A stretch of 64,000 bases of DNA from positions 124,305 to 188,304 of the forward strand of contig NZ_LMEC01000025.1 in the NCBI RefSeq assembly GCF_001425265.1, written 5' to 3'. The notes below the pieces were generated by a model. The model was given only the letters and a program-made list of their open reading frames with translations, made no database searches and had not been told where the DNA came from. Source of the DNA: Massilia sp. Root418 (GTDB taxonomy: Bacteria; Pseudomonadota; Gammaproteobacteria; Burkholderiales; Burkholderiaceae_D). The translations under genes and the position numbers were made by a program. Below, piece by piece: positions 24,031 to 32,750 of the stretch. The stretch's first letter is position 1, and every line of letters starts with the position of its first letter.

Positions 24031-24507
24031 TCATTTGCGCAGCGGCCGCACTTGCAGCGTGGCGCCGATGAGAAAGACCAGGAACAGGATGCCGGCCGCC
24101 ATCTTGAGCCACTCGGCCTCGGGGCTGGCGGCCAGCGGACTGCCCACCGGCAGGCGCACGGCGGTTTCCGTCATGGCAGGGATCATGTGGAAGAAAAAGG
24201 TCAGCGAATAGCTCACCGTCATGACGGCGGCGGCCCTGGCGCCGAACAGGCTGCCGCGCGCGGCCAGCCAGGCCAGCCCCAGCACCAGCAGGGTCATCAG
24301 GCCCAGTGCGTGCGGCTTGCCGAAGCCGCCGCGCTCGAAGATCCCGAAGCCGGTCAAGCAGGTCAGCACCGTGGCCCAGATGTAGACCTGGCCCAGGGTG
24401 TTGGCGGGGTTGATGCCCTTGTCGCGGAAAAAGGCGGCCAGGCCGGCGATGAGCGCGACCAGGCTGATGGCGGTATGGATGGTGCCGAGCGGAGTAAGTC
24501 CTAGCAT
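24031..24507 (-). CDS. Small integral membrane protein, four to five helices (DUF2306-like)
   Basis: A 158-residue polytopic membrane protein. Helices are visible at TIHTAISLVALIAGLAAF, GQVYIWATVLTCLTGFGIF, ALGLMTLLVLGLAWLAA, a segment with FFFHMIPAM, and a C-terminal LKMAAGILFLVFLIGATL. The His residues in the first, third and fourth segments, with the conserved KPHALG, resemble DUF2306-type proteins, but I hold that assignment loosely. Start ATG at 24507 is chosen over an in-frame start at 24588 because the upstream extension is not hydrophobic. Convergent with the XapX pair; divergent from the solute-binding gene. Role unknown. Confidence 0.65.
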   Translation of the reverse strand: MLGLTPLGTIHTAISLVALIAGLAAFFRDKGINPANTLGQVYIWATVLTCLTGFGIFERGGFGKPHALGLMTLLVLGLAWLAARGSLFGARAAAVMTVSYSLTFFFHMIPAMTETAVRLPVGSPLAASPEAEWLKMAAGILFLVFLIGATLQVRPLRK

Positions 24508-24613
24508 GGTGTCTGTCCTCGGGTGATGTTGGCCAGTCCATGCTAATACTGTTGAGCCTTGCCGTCTTATGGCAAAAGGCAGGGACAAGGGAACGCTGCG
24601 CTAGAATGTCGAT

Positions 24614-25366
24614 ATGTCTTTTAAGAAACTTCTGCCCCAGGCAACCCTGCTGCTGTCGCTGATGCCGCTCACTGCGGCGGCGGCCGGCGCGCTGCGCGTG
24701 GGCGGTTTCGTGGTGGCGCCCATCGTGCTGGGCAACGCCGGGGCCCCGCTGCACGGGGCGCTGCGCGACTACTTGGAACAGGAGGTGGTGGCGCGCGGCG
24801 TGGCGCTGGAATGGACGCCAGCCACCTCGCTGCCGCGCGCCATCGAAAACCTGAAAAGCGGCGCCATCGACATCCTGCTGGTGACCAGCGAACGCTACGA
24901 CCACCTGCCGGAGGTGGCCATGTTCAACTGGTCCTACCTGCGTACCCAGCCGCACCTGGCCGCGCGCAGCGACGCGCCGCTGCAGGCGGTGCAGTCGCTG
25001 CAGCAGCTGGCCGGCATGGAAATCGGCTGGGTCGGCGGCACCACGGTGCCGGCGCCGCTGCAGAGCGTACCCATCCAGTGGAAATTCCTGTCGGTGCCGG
25101 ACTGGCAGAGCATGAATATGCGCAAGCTCAAGGCCGGCCGCATCCAGGCGGTGTTTTTCGAGAACAGCTATTCGCCGCGCTATTTTGCCGCCAGTGAACA
25201 CGTCGACATCAAGCTGCTCAAGCTGCCCATGGCCGAACGCCACTTCACCATGGCCTACTCGGCCAAGGCCGACGCCGCCGCGATCGCGCGCTTCAACAAG
25301 GTGGCCGGCAGCGCCTTTGCCAACGAACAGTTCAAGGCCTATCTGGACCAGTACATGAGGAAATGA
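24614..25366 (+). CDS. Periplasmic solute-binding-like protein (SBP family 3 fold)
   Basis: A 250-residue protein with signal peptide (residues 1 to about 24, ending AAAAG). It has a typical two-lobe arrangement: LPRAIENLKSGAIDILLVTSERYDHLP about residues 75-100 and the hinge stretch LQQLAGMEIGWVGGTTVPAP around 130. The segment MRKLKAGRIQAVFFENSYS matches the ligand-dependent closing of family 3 proteins. There is no linked permease or ATPase. It may be a stand-alone binding protein or sensor. Ligand unknown. Confidence 0.75.
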   Translation: MSFKKLLPQATLLLSLMPLTAAAAGALRVGGFVVAPIVLGNAGAPLHGALRDYLEQEVVARGVALEWTPATSLPRAIENLKSGAIDILLVTSERYDHLPEVAMFNWSYLRTQPHLAARSDAPLQAVQSLQQLAGMEIGWVGGTTVPAPLQSVPIQWKFLSVPDWQSMNMRKLKAGRIQAVFFENSYSPRYFAASEHVDIKLLKLPMAERHFTMAYSAKADAAAIARFNKVAGSAFANEQFKAYLDQYMRK

Positions 25367-25490
25367 CGCGGGCTTGCGGCAGCGCAAACCGGGCGCCAGT
25401 TTCCACTGTATCGTCGGCCGTATCGTCCGCTGCGGCGCGCCGCCGGCCGCCCGGGGCCGCTACAATGGCGGGACGGATATGGAGGCTGCC

Positions 25491-26714
25491 ATGCGATCGA
25501 ATGCGCTGAGAATGCTGGTTCTGTCCTTTGCCCTCGCGGGCGTGGCTGGCTGCGGCGGCGGTGGCGGCAGCGCCCCCGTGGTCACGCCGCCTGTCACGCC
25601 ACCGCCCCCTCCGCCGGTCACCCCGCCCGCCACGCTGCAGCTGGCATTGCAGAGCGTGGCCAGCGGGCTGGCGCAGCCGCTATACCTGACCGCGCCGGCC
25701 GGCGACAGCCGCCTGTTCATCGTCGAGCGCCCGGGCCGCATCCGCATCGTCGCCAACGGCGCCCTGCTGCCCACGCCCTTCCTCGACATCAGCAGCAAGA
25801 CCTCCACCACCGGCGAGCGCGGCCTGCTGTCGGTGGCCTTCCACCCGCAGTACGCCCAGAACGGCAGCTTCTTCATCTACTACACCGACCTCAACGGCGA
25901 CATTGCCGTGGACCGCATGAAGGTTTCCACCATCAACGCCAACCTGGCCGATCCCGCCACCGCCGGCCGCGTGATCACCATCCCGCACCGCGAGTTCAGC
26001 AACCACAACGGCGGCCAGCTGGCCTTCGGCCCGGACGGCTACCTGTACATGGCCACCGGCGACGGCGGCGGCGCGGGCGACCCGGCGCGCAACGCCCAGA
26101 ACCTCAACTCGCTGCTGGGCAAGATCCTGCGGCTGGACGTGGGCATCATCGTGCCCGGCCAGACCTACGGCATCCCTTCCGGCAACCCGTACGCGGGCCA
26201 GGCGGGCCGGCGCGGCGAGATCTGGGCCTACGGCCTGCGCAACCCCTGGCGCTTCGCCTTCGACCGCACCGACGGGCTGCTGTACATCGCCGACGTGGGC
26301 CAGGACCAGCGCGAGGAGGTGGACGTGGCGCCCGCCGCGCAGGGTGGGCAGAACTACGGCTGGAACATCATGGAAGGCACGGCCTGCTACAACGCCGCCA
26401 GTTGCGACCAGACGGGGCTGACCCTGCCGGTGTTCGAATACCTGCACGGCGCCAACGACGCCAACGGCTGCTCCATCACCGGCGGCTATGTCTACCGGGG
26501 CACGGCCATTCCCGAGCTGGCGGGCACGTATTTCTACTCGGACTTCTGCAAGGGCTACCTGAAGAGCTTCGCCTACCGCAACGGCACAGTCAGCGCGGCG
26601 CAAGAATGGACGGTGGACAACCCGGGCAATGTCCTGTCCTTCGGACAGGACGCGCAAGGCGAGCTGTATGTGCTGGCCGGCAGCGGCCAGGTGTACCGCA
26701 TCATCCGGCGCTAG
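25491..26714 (+). CDS. PQQ-dependent sugar dehydrogenase-like lipoprotein (soluble GDH fold)
   Basis: A 407-residue lipoprotein. The N-terminus has the lipobox VAGC around residue 20, then a Gly run and a Pro/Thr linker (VTPPVTPPPPPPVTPP). The catalytic part is a six-bladed soluble glucose dehydrogenase propeller: LYLTAPAGDSRLFIVERPGRI, GERGLLSVAFHPQY, the conserved H-N-GGQLAFGPDGYLYMATGD, WAYGLRNPWRFAFDR, and the late ITGGYVYRG and TYFYSDFCKGYL. The family oxidises sugars with PQQ or, in Hip-like relatives, has no known reaction. GGAGG at 25481-25485 selects the ATG at 25491. No PQQ synthesis genes are in view. Confidence 0.88.
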   Translation: MRSNALRMLVLSFALAGVAGCGGGGGSAPVVTPPVTPPPPPPVTPPATLQLALQSVASGLAQPLYLTAPAGDSRLFIVERPGRIRIVANGALLPTPFLDISSKTSTTGERGLLSVAFHPQYAQNGSFFIYYTDLNGDIAVDRMKVSTINANLADPATAGRVITIPHREFSNHNGGQLAFGPDGYLYMATGDGGGAGDPARNAQNLNSLLGKILRLDVGIIVPGQTYGIPSGNPYAGQAGRRGEIWAYGLRNPWRFAFDRTDGLLYIADVGQDQREEVDVAPAAQGGQNYGWNIMEGTACYNAASCDQTGLTLPVFEYLHGANDANGCSITGGYVYRGTAIPELAGTYFYSDFCKGYLKSFAYRNGTVSAAQEWTVDNPGNVLSFGQDAQGELYVLAGSGQVYRIIRR

Positions 26715-26719
26715 GGGCC

Positions 26720-26754
26720 GGGCGGGTTAAAATGACGGGTATCGCAACCCGCCC
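26720..26754. repeat. Palindrome related to the REP-like core
   Basis: GGGCGGGTT and AACCCGCCC, perfect 9-bp arms separated by 17 bases, just after the sugar dehydrogenase stop. The arms share GGCGGGTT with the REP doublets. It lacks a T run, so a factor-independent terminator is unlikely; it may still be a transcript end or an old REP half. Confidence 0.45.
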
Positions 26755-26777
26755 TTCGCTTGATCGCTAATTTCGCC

Positions 26778-27221
26778 ATGGCACGCCTGAAACTTGAATT
26801 CCCGGAAGACCAGTTTTACTTTTCCACCCAGCTGACCGTGCGCGTCACCGACATCAACGGCGCCAACCACCTGGGCAACGATTCGATGATCTCCATGATC
26901 TCGGAGGCGCGCGCACGCTTCCTGTACGACTTCGGCGTGCGCGAGACGGAAGGCGACGGCAACGGCATCATCGTCACCGACCTGGCCACCACCTACAAGG
27001 CCGAGGCCCACGCGCGCGACCATTTGCTGTTCGAGGTGGGCGTGATGGACTTCAACAAATACGGCGGCGACATCACCTTCCGCATCACGCGCCCGCAAGA
27101 CCAGGCGCTGGTGGCCATGGCCAAGTCGGGCTTCGTGTTTTTCAACTACAAGAGCAGCCAGGTGGTGCCGATGCCCGAGGACTTCCTGGCGAAGTTCCCC
27201 CGGGTTAACTGGCTGGACTAG
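26778..27221 (+). CDS. Acyl-CoA thioesterase, hot-dog fold (4HBT family)
   Basis: A 147-residue cytoplasmic protein with the 4HBT pattern: VRVTDINGANHLGNDSM (catalytic Asp/Asn region), the long helix MISEARARFLYDFGV, GIIVTDLATTYKAEAHARD, and the closing strands LVAMAKSGFVFFNYKS. The fold hydrolyses acyl-CoA or acyl-ACP thioesters as a homotetramer. ATG at 26778 is preferred; an in-frame TTG at 26760 would add six residues. Substrate chain is unknown. Confidence 0.83.
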   Translation: MARLKLEFPEDQFYFSTQLTVRVTDINGANHLGNDSMISMISEARARFLYDFGVRETEGDGNGIIVTDLATTYKAEAHARDHLLFEVGVMDFNKYGGDITFRITRPQDQALVAMAKSGFVFFNYKSSQVVPMPEDFLAKFPRVNWLD

Positions 27222-27242
27222 ACCGCAAGGCCAGGCAGCGCC

Positions 27243-27752
27243 TTAGCCCCGCGCCCCGCGCACCTTCACGCCGAAGGTCTTGCTGAACCAGTCGTCCACC
27301 ATCTGCTTCTCGAAGCGCAGCGACTCGTTGGACGTGGCCAGGCGCGCGCGGTCCATATAGTTCATGTCGGACAGCTTGGCTTCGCCGCTGTTGAGCACCT
27401 TGCCGCCCTCTTCCAGGCGGTAGCGCAGTTCCATGCGCGGCCAGTCGGCCATGCCGCGCATGACGCGGATTTCGTTGGCGCCGCGGCGGGCAAAGTCGAT
27501 GCGCCCGGCCAGATCCAGGTCGGTTATTTCCACTTTCAGTTCCTGCCCGGCGGGCAGCAGCTTGCCCAGCTCGGCGAAGTGCGAGCTCAGGTCTTCCAGC
27601 ACGCGCTCGCGGTCTACCGGCGAGAACGGCATGTCGACGAATTTATCGGCTTCGATATAGGTGACGGTGGCGCCGGCCAGGGCGCCGCCGCTGGCCAGCG
27701 CGGCCAGGCTCGCCAGCACGGCGGCGGCGGCGGTATGACGTAGTGCACGCAT
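27243..27752 (-). CDS. DUF3016 exported protein
   Basis: A 169-residue periplasmic protein with signal peptide (residues 1 to about 27, ending ALAG). It carries the DUF3016 pattern: VTYIEADKFVDMPFSPVDRE near the N-terminus and LSSHFAELGKLLPAGQELKVEITDLDLAG following, then MRYR-type strands and a C-terminal amphipathic helix (FEKQMVDDWFSKTFG). Function of the family is unknown. Convergent with the thioesterase gene, 21 bp apart. Confidence 0.85.
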   Translation of the reverse strand: MRALRHTAAAAVLASLAALASGGALAGATVTYIEADKFVDMPFSPVDRERVLEDLSSHFAELGKLLPAGQELKVEITDLDLAGRIDFARRGANEIRVMRGMADWPRMELRYRLEEGGKVLNSGEAKLSDMNYMDRARLATSNESLRFEKQMVDDWFSKTFGVKVRGARG

Positions 27753-27845
27753 GATGATCCTTTCAAATAGAGCATAGCGGATCGTGTCAATATACTCCGT
27801 TTGCCAGCCCTTGCCCCGCCTTGAAATGATTTCTTACGAATAATA

Positions 27846-27875
27846 CAAAAGGGCGGCGCCATCGCTGGCGCCGCC
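27846..27875 (-). terminator. Rho-independent terminator of the PhoX-type gene
   Basis: On the minus strand, an 11-bp stem (GGGCGGCGCCA with TGGCGCCGCCC, 4-base loop) followed by TTTTG. It begins 34 bp past the stop at 27909. Confidence 0.8.
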
Positions 27876-27908
27876 CTTGCCGCAGCAGTATTCCCGCCCT
27901 GTTAAACC

Positions 27909-30161
27909 TTAGCTGCCGATGCGGCCGCCGTCATTCTTGGTGATGACGATGGTGGCCGAACGCGGACGCTTGCCGGCGCCGTAGCCGACGCTGGCAGGCC
28001 ACTGGCTGGTGTACTTGCTCGGGTCGGCCAGGTTGGCCTGGGCCGTGCCTTCGCCCGGGTGCTGGATGTTGACGAACAGCGCCTTGCCGTCCGGCGTTTC
28101 GCAGATGCCGGTCAGTTCGCAGTCCACCGGGCCCACCAGGAAACGCTTCAGCGTGTCGGCGGTCGGGGTCTTGCCGACGTAGGTGTCCACGGCCAGGGTG
28201 GCGCCGGCCGTGGTCGGGTAGCTCAGGGTAACTTTCTTGCCGTCGCCCACCTGGCCCGGCAGGCCGGCCAGCATCATGCAGTTGGTCACGTCGGTGTAGG
28301 CGCCGTCGTCGGTCTGGATCCAGCAGATGCCGGTGGATGGGCTGAAGGCCAGGCCGTCCGGGCTGGAGAAGTCCTGGTCCGAGGTCAGGTTCGACAGGTT
28401 GACCTTGCCTGCATCCGCGCCGCTTTCGGCGCCGAACAGGTAGACGTCCCAGCTGAAGCTCAGCGCGGTGGAGCCGGCCAGCGCTTCCTTCAGGCGCAGG
28501 ATGTGGCCGTTCGGGTTGCCGTTCTGGGCGCTGGTGCCCTTCATGTCGGTGTAGGCGCGCGGGTTGGCGCTGTCCGGCGCCAGGGCCGACGAGCCGCTCG
28601 GCGTGGCGCTACGGTTGCTGTTGTTGGTCAGCGAGAAGTACACCTCGCCGTTGGCCGGGTTCACCGAGCACCATTCCGGACGGTCCATCTTGGTGGCGCC
28701 CACCGCGTCGCCAGCCAGGCGGGCGTTGACCAGCACGTCGGCCTGGTCGGCGAATTTGTAGCCGGCGTAGGCGGCGATCAGCGGGTTGCTGATGGACAGC
28801 TCGATCCAGCTGCCGGAACCGTCGGCGGCGAACTTGGCCACGTACAGCTTGCCCGAGTCCAGGTATTTGTCGCCGGTGGCCAGCAGGTCGGCCGGGGTGG
28901 CGTCGGCCGCGTTCCACACGGCGGTGGAAACGAATTTGTAGATGTACTCGTTGCGCGAATCGTCGCCCATGTAGACTGCCAGCGCCTGGCCGGCCACCAC
29001 TTTGCCGAAGGCTGCGCTCTCGTGCGCGTAACGGCCCAGCGCGGTGCGCTTCTTGACCGCCTTGGTCTTGTTGTACGGATCGGCTTCCACGATGTAGCCC
29101 ATGCCGTTCATTTCGTTGCGGTAGTCGTCGCTGCCGTCCACGGACGCGCCCAGCTTGCTGATGTTCCAGCGGCCGTACTTGTCGTCGGCGCCGCCGCTTT
29201 CCCAGCCGTGGCGCGACGCGGCACCCTGGCTGCGGCCGTAGCGGTTCAGCGAGGCCACGCTCTTGTCATTGCCGCGCGCGGCATTGTCGGCCGCGCCGCG
29301 CACGAAGTAGCCGGACCAGTTCTCTTCACCGGACACGAAGCTGCCCCACGGGGTCTTGCCGGTGCCGCAGTTGTTCAGGGTGCCGCGGGTCTTGGTGGCG
29401 TCCTTGGAGTACTTGGTCACCAGCAGGGCGTTGCCGCGCGCCGGGCCGGAAATCTCGCACTCGGTCAGGCAGGTGACGCGGCGGTTGAAGGCCGAGTCCT
29501 TGACGTATTCCCACTTGCCGCCGGCCTTGCGCACTTCGACCATGGACAGGCCGTGCAGCGCGGTTTCGCGGTCGATTTCAGCGGCCGGGCGCGGCAGCGT
29601 GTTGGTGCCGCCGTTGGCGTGGATGAAGAAGGACGACAGCTGCTGGTTGGTGGTGGCTTCATGGTTGACTGCCAGGATGCCGCGGTCCACCGCGCTGGCG
29701 GACGCCTTGCCGTCGGCGCCCAGGCCGAAGAATTCCATGCCGTCGTGGTGGTCGCCGGCGCGGTTTTCAAAGTCGGCGTCGGTGCCGTCGTTCTTGAAGG
29801 CGGTGGCGGTGGCGGTCAGCGGATCGCCCAGCGCGTACAGCACGCTGGCGGTGTAGCCGGCCGGCACGGTGACCACGTCTGCCAGGCTCTTGGCCACGGC
29901 GGTGAAGCTGAGCAGCTTTTCAGCGGGCGGCGGCGGGATCACCGGGTCCGGCACGGTGGGCGAGACGATGTTGTCGCCGCCGCAGGCGCTCAGGCCCATC
30001 GAACCGAGCACCACGGTTGCGGCGCTGGCGGCGCCGCCGCGCAGCAGGTTGCGGCGGCTGATGCGCTGCTCCAGCACGGTGCTGAAATGCTCGTTCGGGG
30101 TGTCGTTATAGCCGATGTCGTCTGGATCGATGGAAGCTGGCACGCGGTCTTTGCTGTTCAT
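27909..30161 (-). CDS. phoX: PhoX-type alkaline phosphatase (DUF839), Tat-exported
   Basis: A 750-residue exported protein. ISRRNLLRGGAASAATVVLG at about residues 34-53 is a twin-arginine signal, followed by LSACGG, a possible lipid attachment site. PhoX enzymes are monomeric Ca/Fe phosphomonoesterases that release phosphate from organic esters outside the cytoplasmic membrane. Landmarks include NHEATTNQQLSSFF, LTECEISGPARGNALL, TPWGSFVSGEENWSGYF and SPDGLAFSPSTGICWIQTDDG near the C-terminus. The ATG at 30161 is taken because it gives the compact N-terminus before the Tat motif. A Pho box with matching -10 lies 57 bp upstream, consistent with PhoB-controlled phosphate-starvation expression. 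Confidence 0.9.
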   Translation of the reverse strand: MNSKDRVPASIDPDDIGYNDTPNEHFSTVLEQRISRRNLLRGGAASAATVVLGSMGLSACGGDNIVSPTVPDPVIPPPPAEKLLSFTAVAKSLADVVTVPAGYTASVLYALGDPLTATATAFKNDGTDADFENRAGDHHDGMEFFGLGADGKASASAVDRGILAVNHEATTNQQLSSFFIHANGGTNTLPRPAAEIDRETALHGLSMVEVRKAGGKWEYVKDSAFNRRVTCLTECEISGPARGNALLVTKYSKDATKTRGTLNNCGTGKTPWGSFVSGEENWSGYFVRGAADNAARGNDKSVASLNRYGRSQGAASRHGWESGGADDKYGRWNISKLGASVDGSDDYRNEMNGMGYIVEADPYNKTKAVKKRTALGRYAHESAAFGKVVAGQALAVYMGDDSRNEYIYKFVSTAVWNAADATPADLLATGDKYLDSGKLYVAKFAADGSGSWIELSISNPLIAAYAGYKFADQADVLVNARLAGDAVGATKMDRPEWCSVNPANGEVYFSLTNNSNRSATPSGSSALAPDSANPRAYTDMKGTSAQNGNPNGHILRLKEALAGSTALSFSWDVYLFGAESGADAGKVNLSNLTSDQDFSSPDGLAFSPSTGICWIQTDDGAYTDVTNCMMLAGLPGQVGDGKKVTLSYPTTAGATLAVDTYVGKTPTADTLKRFLVGPVDCELTGICETPDGKALFVNIQHPGEGTAQANLADPSKYTSQWPASVGYGAGKRPRSATIVITKNDGGRIGS

Positions 30162-30201
30162 GGTTCTTGTCTTGTAAGAGTGGAGGGGCTGAGACGCCGC
30201 C

Positions 30202-30235
30202 ATTCTATGCAAGGAAAATGACAACATTGTGACGT
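30202..30235 (-). promoter_or_regulatory. Pho box and -10 element of the PhoX-type gene
   Basis: On the minus strand, ACGTCAC-AATG-TTGTCAT (30218-30235) matches the two 7-bp half-sites with 4-bp spacer of a PhoB box (consensus CTGTCAT twice; 4 of 7 and 6 of 7 matches). Ten bases on is TAGAAT (30202-30207), a good -10. The arrangement is that of a class II PhoB promoter, where the box replaces the -35. Confidence 0.65.
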
Positions 30236-30308
30236 CGTATTGTGCGTTCGCGCACGGCGCGCGCGGCAGCCCCGGGCGCACACTGCGCTATCGCACTGCG
30301 GAGGCCCC

Positions 30309-31082
30309 ATGCCGGAAGGTCCATCCATTGTCATCCTCAAGCAAGAAGCGGCCGCATTCACCGGCCGCACCATCGCCGCCGCCGGCGGCAACAGCAAGGC
30401 GGTGGACTACGCCCGCCTGGTGGGCCAGCCCGTGGTGGCGCTGCGCAGCTGGGGCAAGCACTTCCTGATCGAACTGCCCGAGCTGGTGCTGAAGATCCAT
30501 TTCCTGTTGTTCGGCAGCTACCGCATCAATGCGCGCAAGGACGCGCCCCCGCGCCTGAGCCTGCAGTTCCAGGGCGGCGGCGAGTTCAATTTCTACGCCT
30601 GCTCGGTCAAGCAGCTGGACGGCGGCCCGGGCCGGCTCGACGCGCTGTACGACTGGCGCGCCGACGTGATGGCGGACCAGTGGCGGCCGGCCCTGGCGCT
30701 GAAGAAGCTGCGCGCCGCGCCCGCCATGCTGGCGTGCGACGCCTTGCTGGACCAGGATATTTTTTCGGGCGTGGGCAACATCATCAAAAACGAAGTGCTG
30801 TTCCGCTTGCGCATCCATCCGCTGTCCGAAGTGGGCGCGCTACCGGTCGCCAAGCTGCGGGCGCTTGTCAAACAGGCGCGCGAATACAGTTTCGAATTCC
30901 TGGCCTGGAAGCAGGCCTACGTGCTCAAGCAGCATTGGCTGGTGCACACGAAGAAAATGTGTCCACGTTGCAAAATCCCTTTAAGCAAAGGCTATCTGGG
31001 GCAAAGCAGGCGCCGCAGCTTTCATTGTGAAAGCTGCCAAAAACTGTACAAAAATACACCACGCGCGCCGGATTGTTGTTAA
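30309..31082 (+). CDS. Fpg/Nei family DNA glycosylase (endonuclease VIII-like)
   Basis: A 257-residue base-excision enzyme. It starts MPEGPSIVILKQEAAAF: after Met removal Pro is the Schiff-base nucleophile and Glu the proton donor, fixing the ATG at 30309. The helix-two-turn-helix is LDQDIFSGVGNIIKNEVLFR, and the C-terminal zinc finger has CPRC then CESC, with an Arg-rich QSRRRSF in between for DNA contact. It removes oxidised bases (likely pyrimidines, Nei-type) and nicks the abasic site. Divergent from the PhoX-type gene with 147 bp between starts. Specificity between Fpg and Nei substrates cannot be fixed by eye. Confidence 0.92.
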   Translation: MPEGPSIVILKQEAAAFTGRTIAAAGGNSKAVDYARLVGQPVVALRSWGKHFLIELPELVLKIHFLLFGSYRINARKDAPPRLSLQFQGGGEFNFYACSVKQLDGGPGRLDALYDWRADVMADQWRPALALKKLRAAPAMLACDALLDQDIFSGVGNIIKNEVLFRLRIHPLSEVGALPVAKLRALVKQAREYSFEFLAWKQAYVLKQHWLVHTKKMCPRCKIPLSKGYLGQSRRRSFHCESCQKLYKNTPRAPDCC

Positions 31083-31107
31083 GCTTGCGTGTAATGTTTA
31101 TTGCCAG

Positions 31108-31137
31108 TTGTTAATCTGCTGGCGGTGGGACTACAAT
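31108..31137 (+). promoter_or_regulatory. Sigma-70-type promoter of the HD-GYP regulator gene
   Basis: TTGTTA (31108-31113), 18-bp spacer, TACAAT (31132-31137), 57 bp ahead of the ATG. The leader contains a small inverted repeat TGCGC...GCGCA (31146-31164). Confidence 0.55.
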
Positions 31138-31194
31138 CAAAAGAGTGCGCCTAAAAATTGCGCATACAAGTGTCTATTTGCGGAAATACGCCTT

Positions 31195-32697
31195 ATGTCT
31201 TTTCTGTCCACATCCGCGCCCAAACTGGCGCCCTGGAAAGTCCTGCTGGTTGATGATGAACCTGATATCCACGACGTCACCAAGCTGACGCTGAGCCGCT
31301 TCCGCCTGGACGGCCGCGCCCTGAGCTTCGTGCACGCCTACAGCGGCGCCGAAGCGAAGGAAGTGCTGGCGCGCGAGCAGGACATCGCGCTGGTCTTCCT
31401 GGACGTGGTGATGGAGCAGGAAGACAGCGGCCTGGAAGTGGCGCGCTGGATGCGCCAGGAGCTGGACAACCAGTTCACCCGCATCGTGCTGCGCACCGGC
31501 CAGCCGGGCCAGGCGCCGGAAGAGCGCGTGATCGTCAATTACGACATCAACGACTACAAGGAAAAGACCGAGCTCGACCGCACCAAGCTGTTCACCACCA
31601 CCTTTGCCGCGCTGCGCGCCTACCGCGACATCATGAAGGTGGAGGAAGCGCGCATTGCGCAGCTGAACTACCGCGAGGGCCTGGAGCGCGTGATAGCTGC
31701 CTCGGCCCACATCTTCCAGCAGCGCAACCTGAAAGACTTCGCCAACGGCCTGCTGCAGCAGGTGGTGGCGCTGCTGCGCCTGGAAAACAGCATGCTGCTG
31801 CGCCTGCGCGCGGCCACCGCCATCAGCGGCGAGAACCAATACGAAATCCTGGCCAAGATCGGCGACGAGGAAAACATCCTCACGCCCGAGCTGCTGGCCC
31901 AGCTGGACGACGCCAAGAGCAACCGCATCTCCAAGGTGCAGGGCGACACCTATGTCGGCTACTTCCCCAACAGCAGCGGCAAGGCGTCGCTGCTGGTGCT
32001 CAAGGGCGTGGAGGAAATCTCCGACATCGACACCAAGCTGCTGGAAGTGTTCTGCTCGGGCGTGGCGATCGCCTTCGACAACATCCTGCTGACGCAGGAA
32101 ATCACCGACACCCAGGCCGAGCTGATCCTGCGCCTGGGCGACGTGGTGGAATCGCGCTCGAACGAAGCGGGCAACCACGTGCGGCGCATGTCCGAGGTGT
32201 GCCACCTGCTGGCGGTGGCGGCCGGCCTGCCGGACGAGGAAGTGGCCGTGCTGCGCCACGCCGCGCCGATGCACGACATCGGCAAGATCGCCACGCCGGA
32301 CGCGGTGCTGCTCAAGCCGGGCAAACTCGACGCGGCCGAGTGGGAAATCATGAAGCAGCACCCGGCGGTGGGCCTGTCCATCCTGGACGGCTCGCAGCGG
32401 CCGATCCTGAAGGCGGCCGCCGTGATCGCGCACCAGCACCACGAGAAATTCGACGGCAGCGGCTACCCGCAGGGCCTGCGCGGCGACAACATCCACCTGT
32501 ACGCGCGCATCGTGGCCGTGGCCGACGTGTTCGACGCGCTGATGCACAAGCGCTGCTACAAGGACGCCTGGCCGGTGGACCAGGTCGTGGCCCACCTGCG
32601 CGAAGTGGCCGGCCACCACCTGGACCCGGTCTACGTCGAGCACCTGATCAACAACATCGACAAGGCGCTGGCCATCAACGAACGCTTCCCCGACTGA
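31195..32697 (+). CDS. Response regulator with DUF3369 and HD-GYP domains (cyclic-di-GMP phosphodiesterase)
   Basis: A 500-residue cytoplasmic regulator. A receiver domain (VLLVDDEPDIHDVTKLTLSR, phospho-acceptor Asp in LVFLDVVMEQED, Lys in YKEKTEL) is followed by the DUF3369 linker (about residues 165-320), GAF-like. HD-GYP (about 330-495) has MHDIGKIATPD and HHEKFDGSGYPQGLRG, with the metal His/Asp residues in place and the final motif reading GSGYP. It should hydrolyse c-di-GMP under control of phosphorylation. The ATG at 31195 begins the compact receiver domain; the frame upstream is open but unconserved. Convergent with a hybrid-less histidine kinase at 32751, a plausible cognate. Confidence 0.93.
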   Translation: MSFLSTSAPKLAPWKVLLVDDEPDIHDVTKLTLSRFRLDGRALSFVHAYSGAEAKEVLAREQDIALVFLDVVMEQEDSGLEVARWMRQELDNQFTRIVLRTGQPGQAPEERVIVNYDINDYKEKTELDRTKLFTTTFAALRAYRDIMKVEEARIAQLNYREGLERVIAASAHIFQQRNLKDFANGLLQQVVALLRLENSMLLRLRAATAISGENQYEILAKIGDEENILTPELLAQLDDAKSNRISKVQGDTYVGYFPNSSGKASLLVLKGVEEISDIDTKLLEVFCSGVAIAFDNILLTQEITDTQAELILRLGDVVESRSNEAGNHVRRMSEVCHLLAVAAGLPDEEVAVLRHAAPMHDIGKIATPDAVLLKPGKLDAAEWEIMKQHPAVGLSILDGSQRPILKAAAVIAHQHHEKFDGSGYPQGLRGDNIHLYARIVAVADVFDALMHKRCYKDAWPVDQVVAHLREVAGHHLDPVYVEHLINNIDKALAINERFPD

Positions 32698-32706
32698 ACC
32701 GGGGGC

Positions 32707-32737
32707 AAAAAAAAACCGGCGGACGCCGGTTTTTTTT
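32707..32737. terminator. Bidirectional Rho-independent terminator between convergent regulator genes
   Basis: Nine A, the stem CCGGC-GGAC-GCCGG (extended by A-T pairs), then eight T. It serves the HD-GYP regulator on the plus strand and the histidine kinase on the minus strand. Confidence 0.9.
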
Positions 32738-32750
32738 CGCCGGCCCGGAC

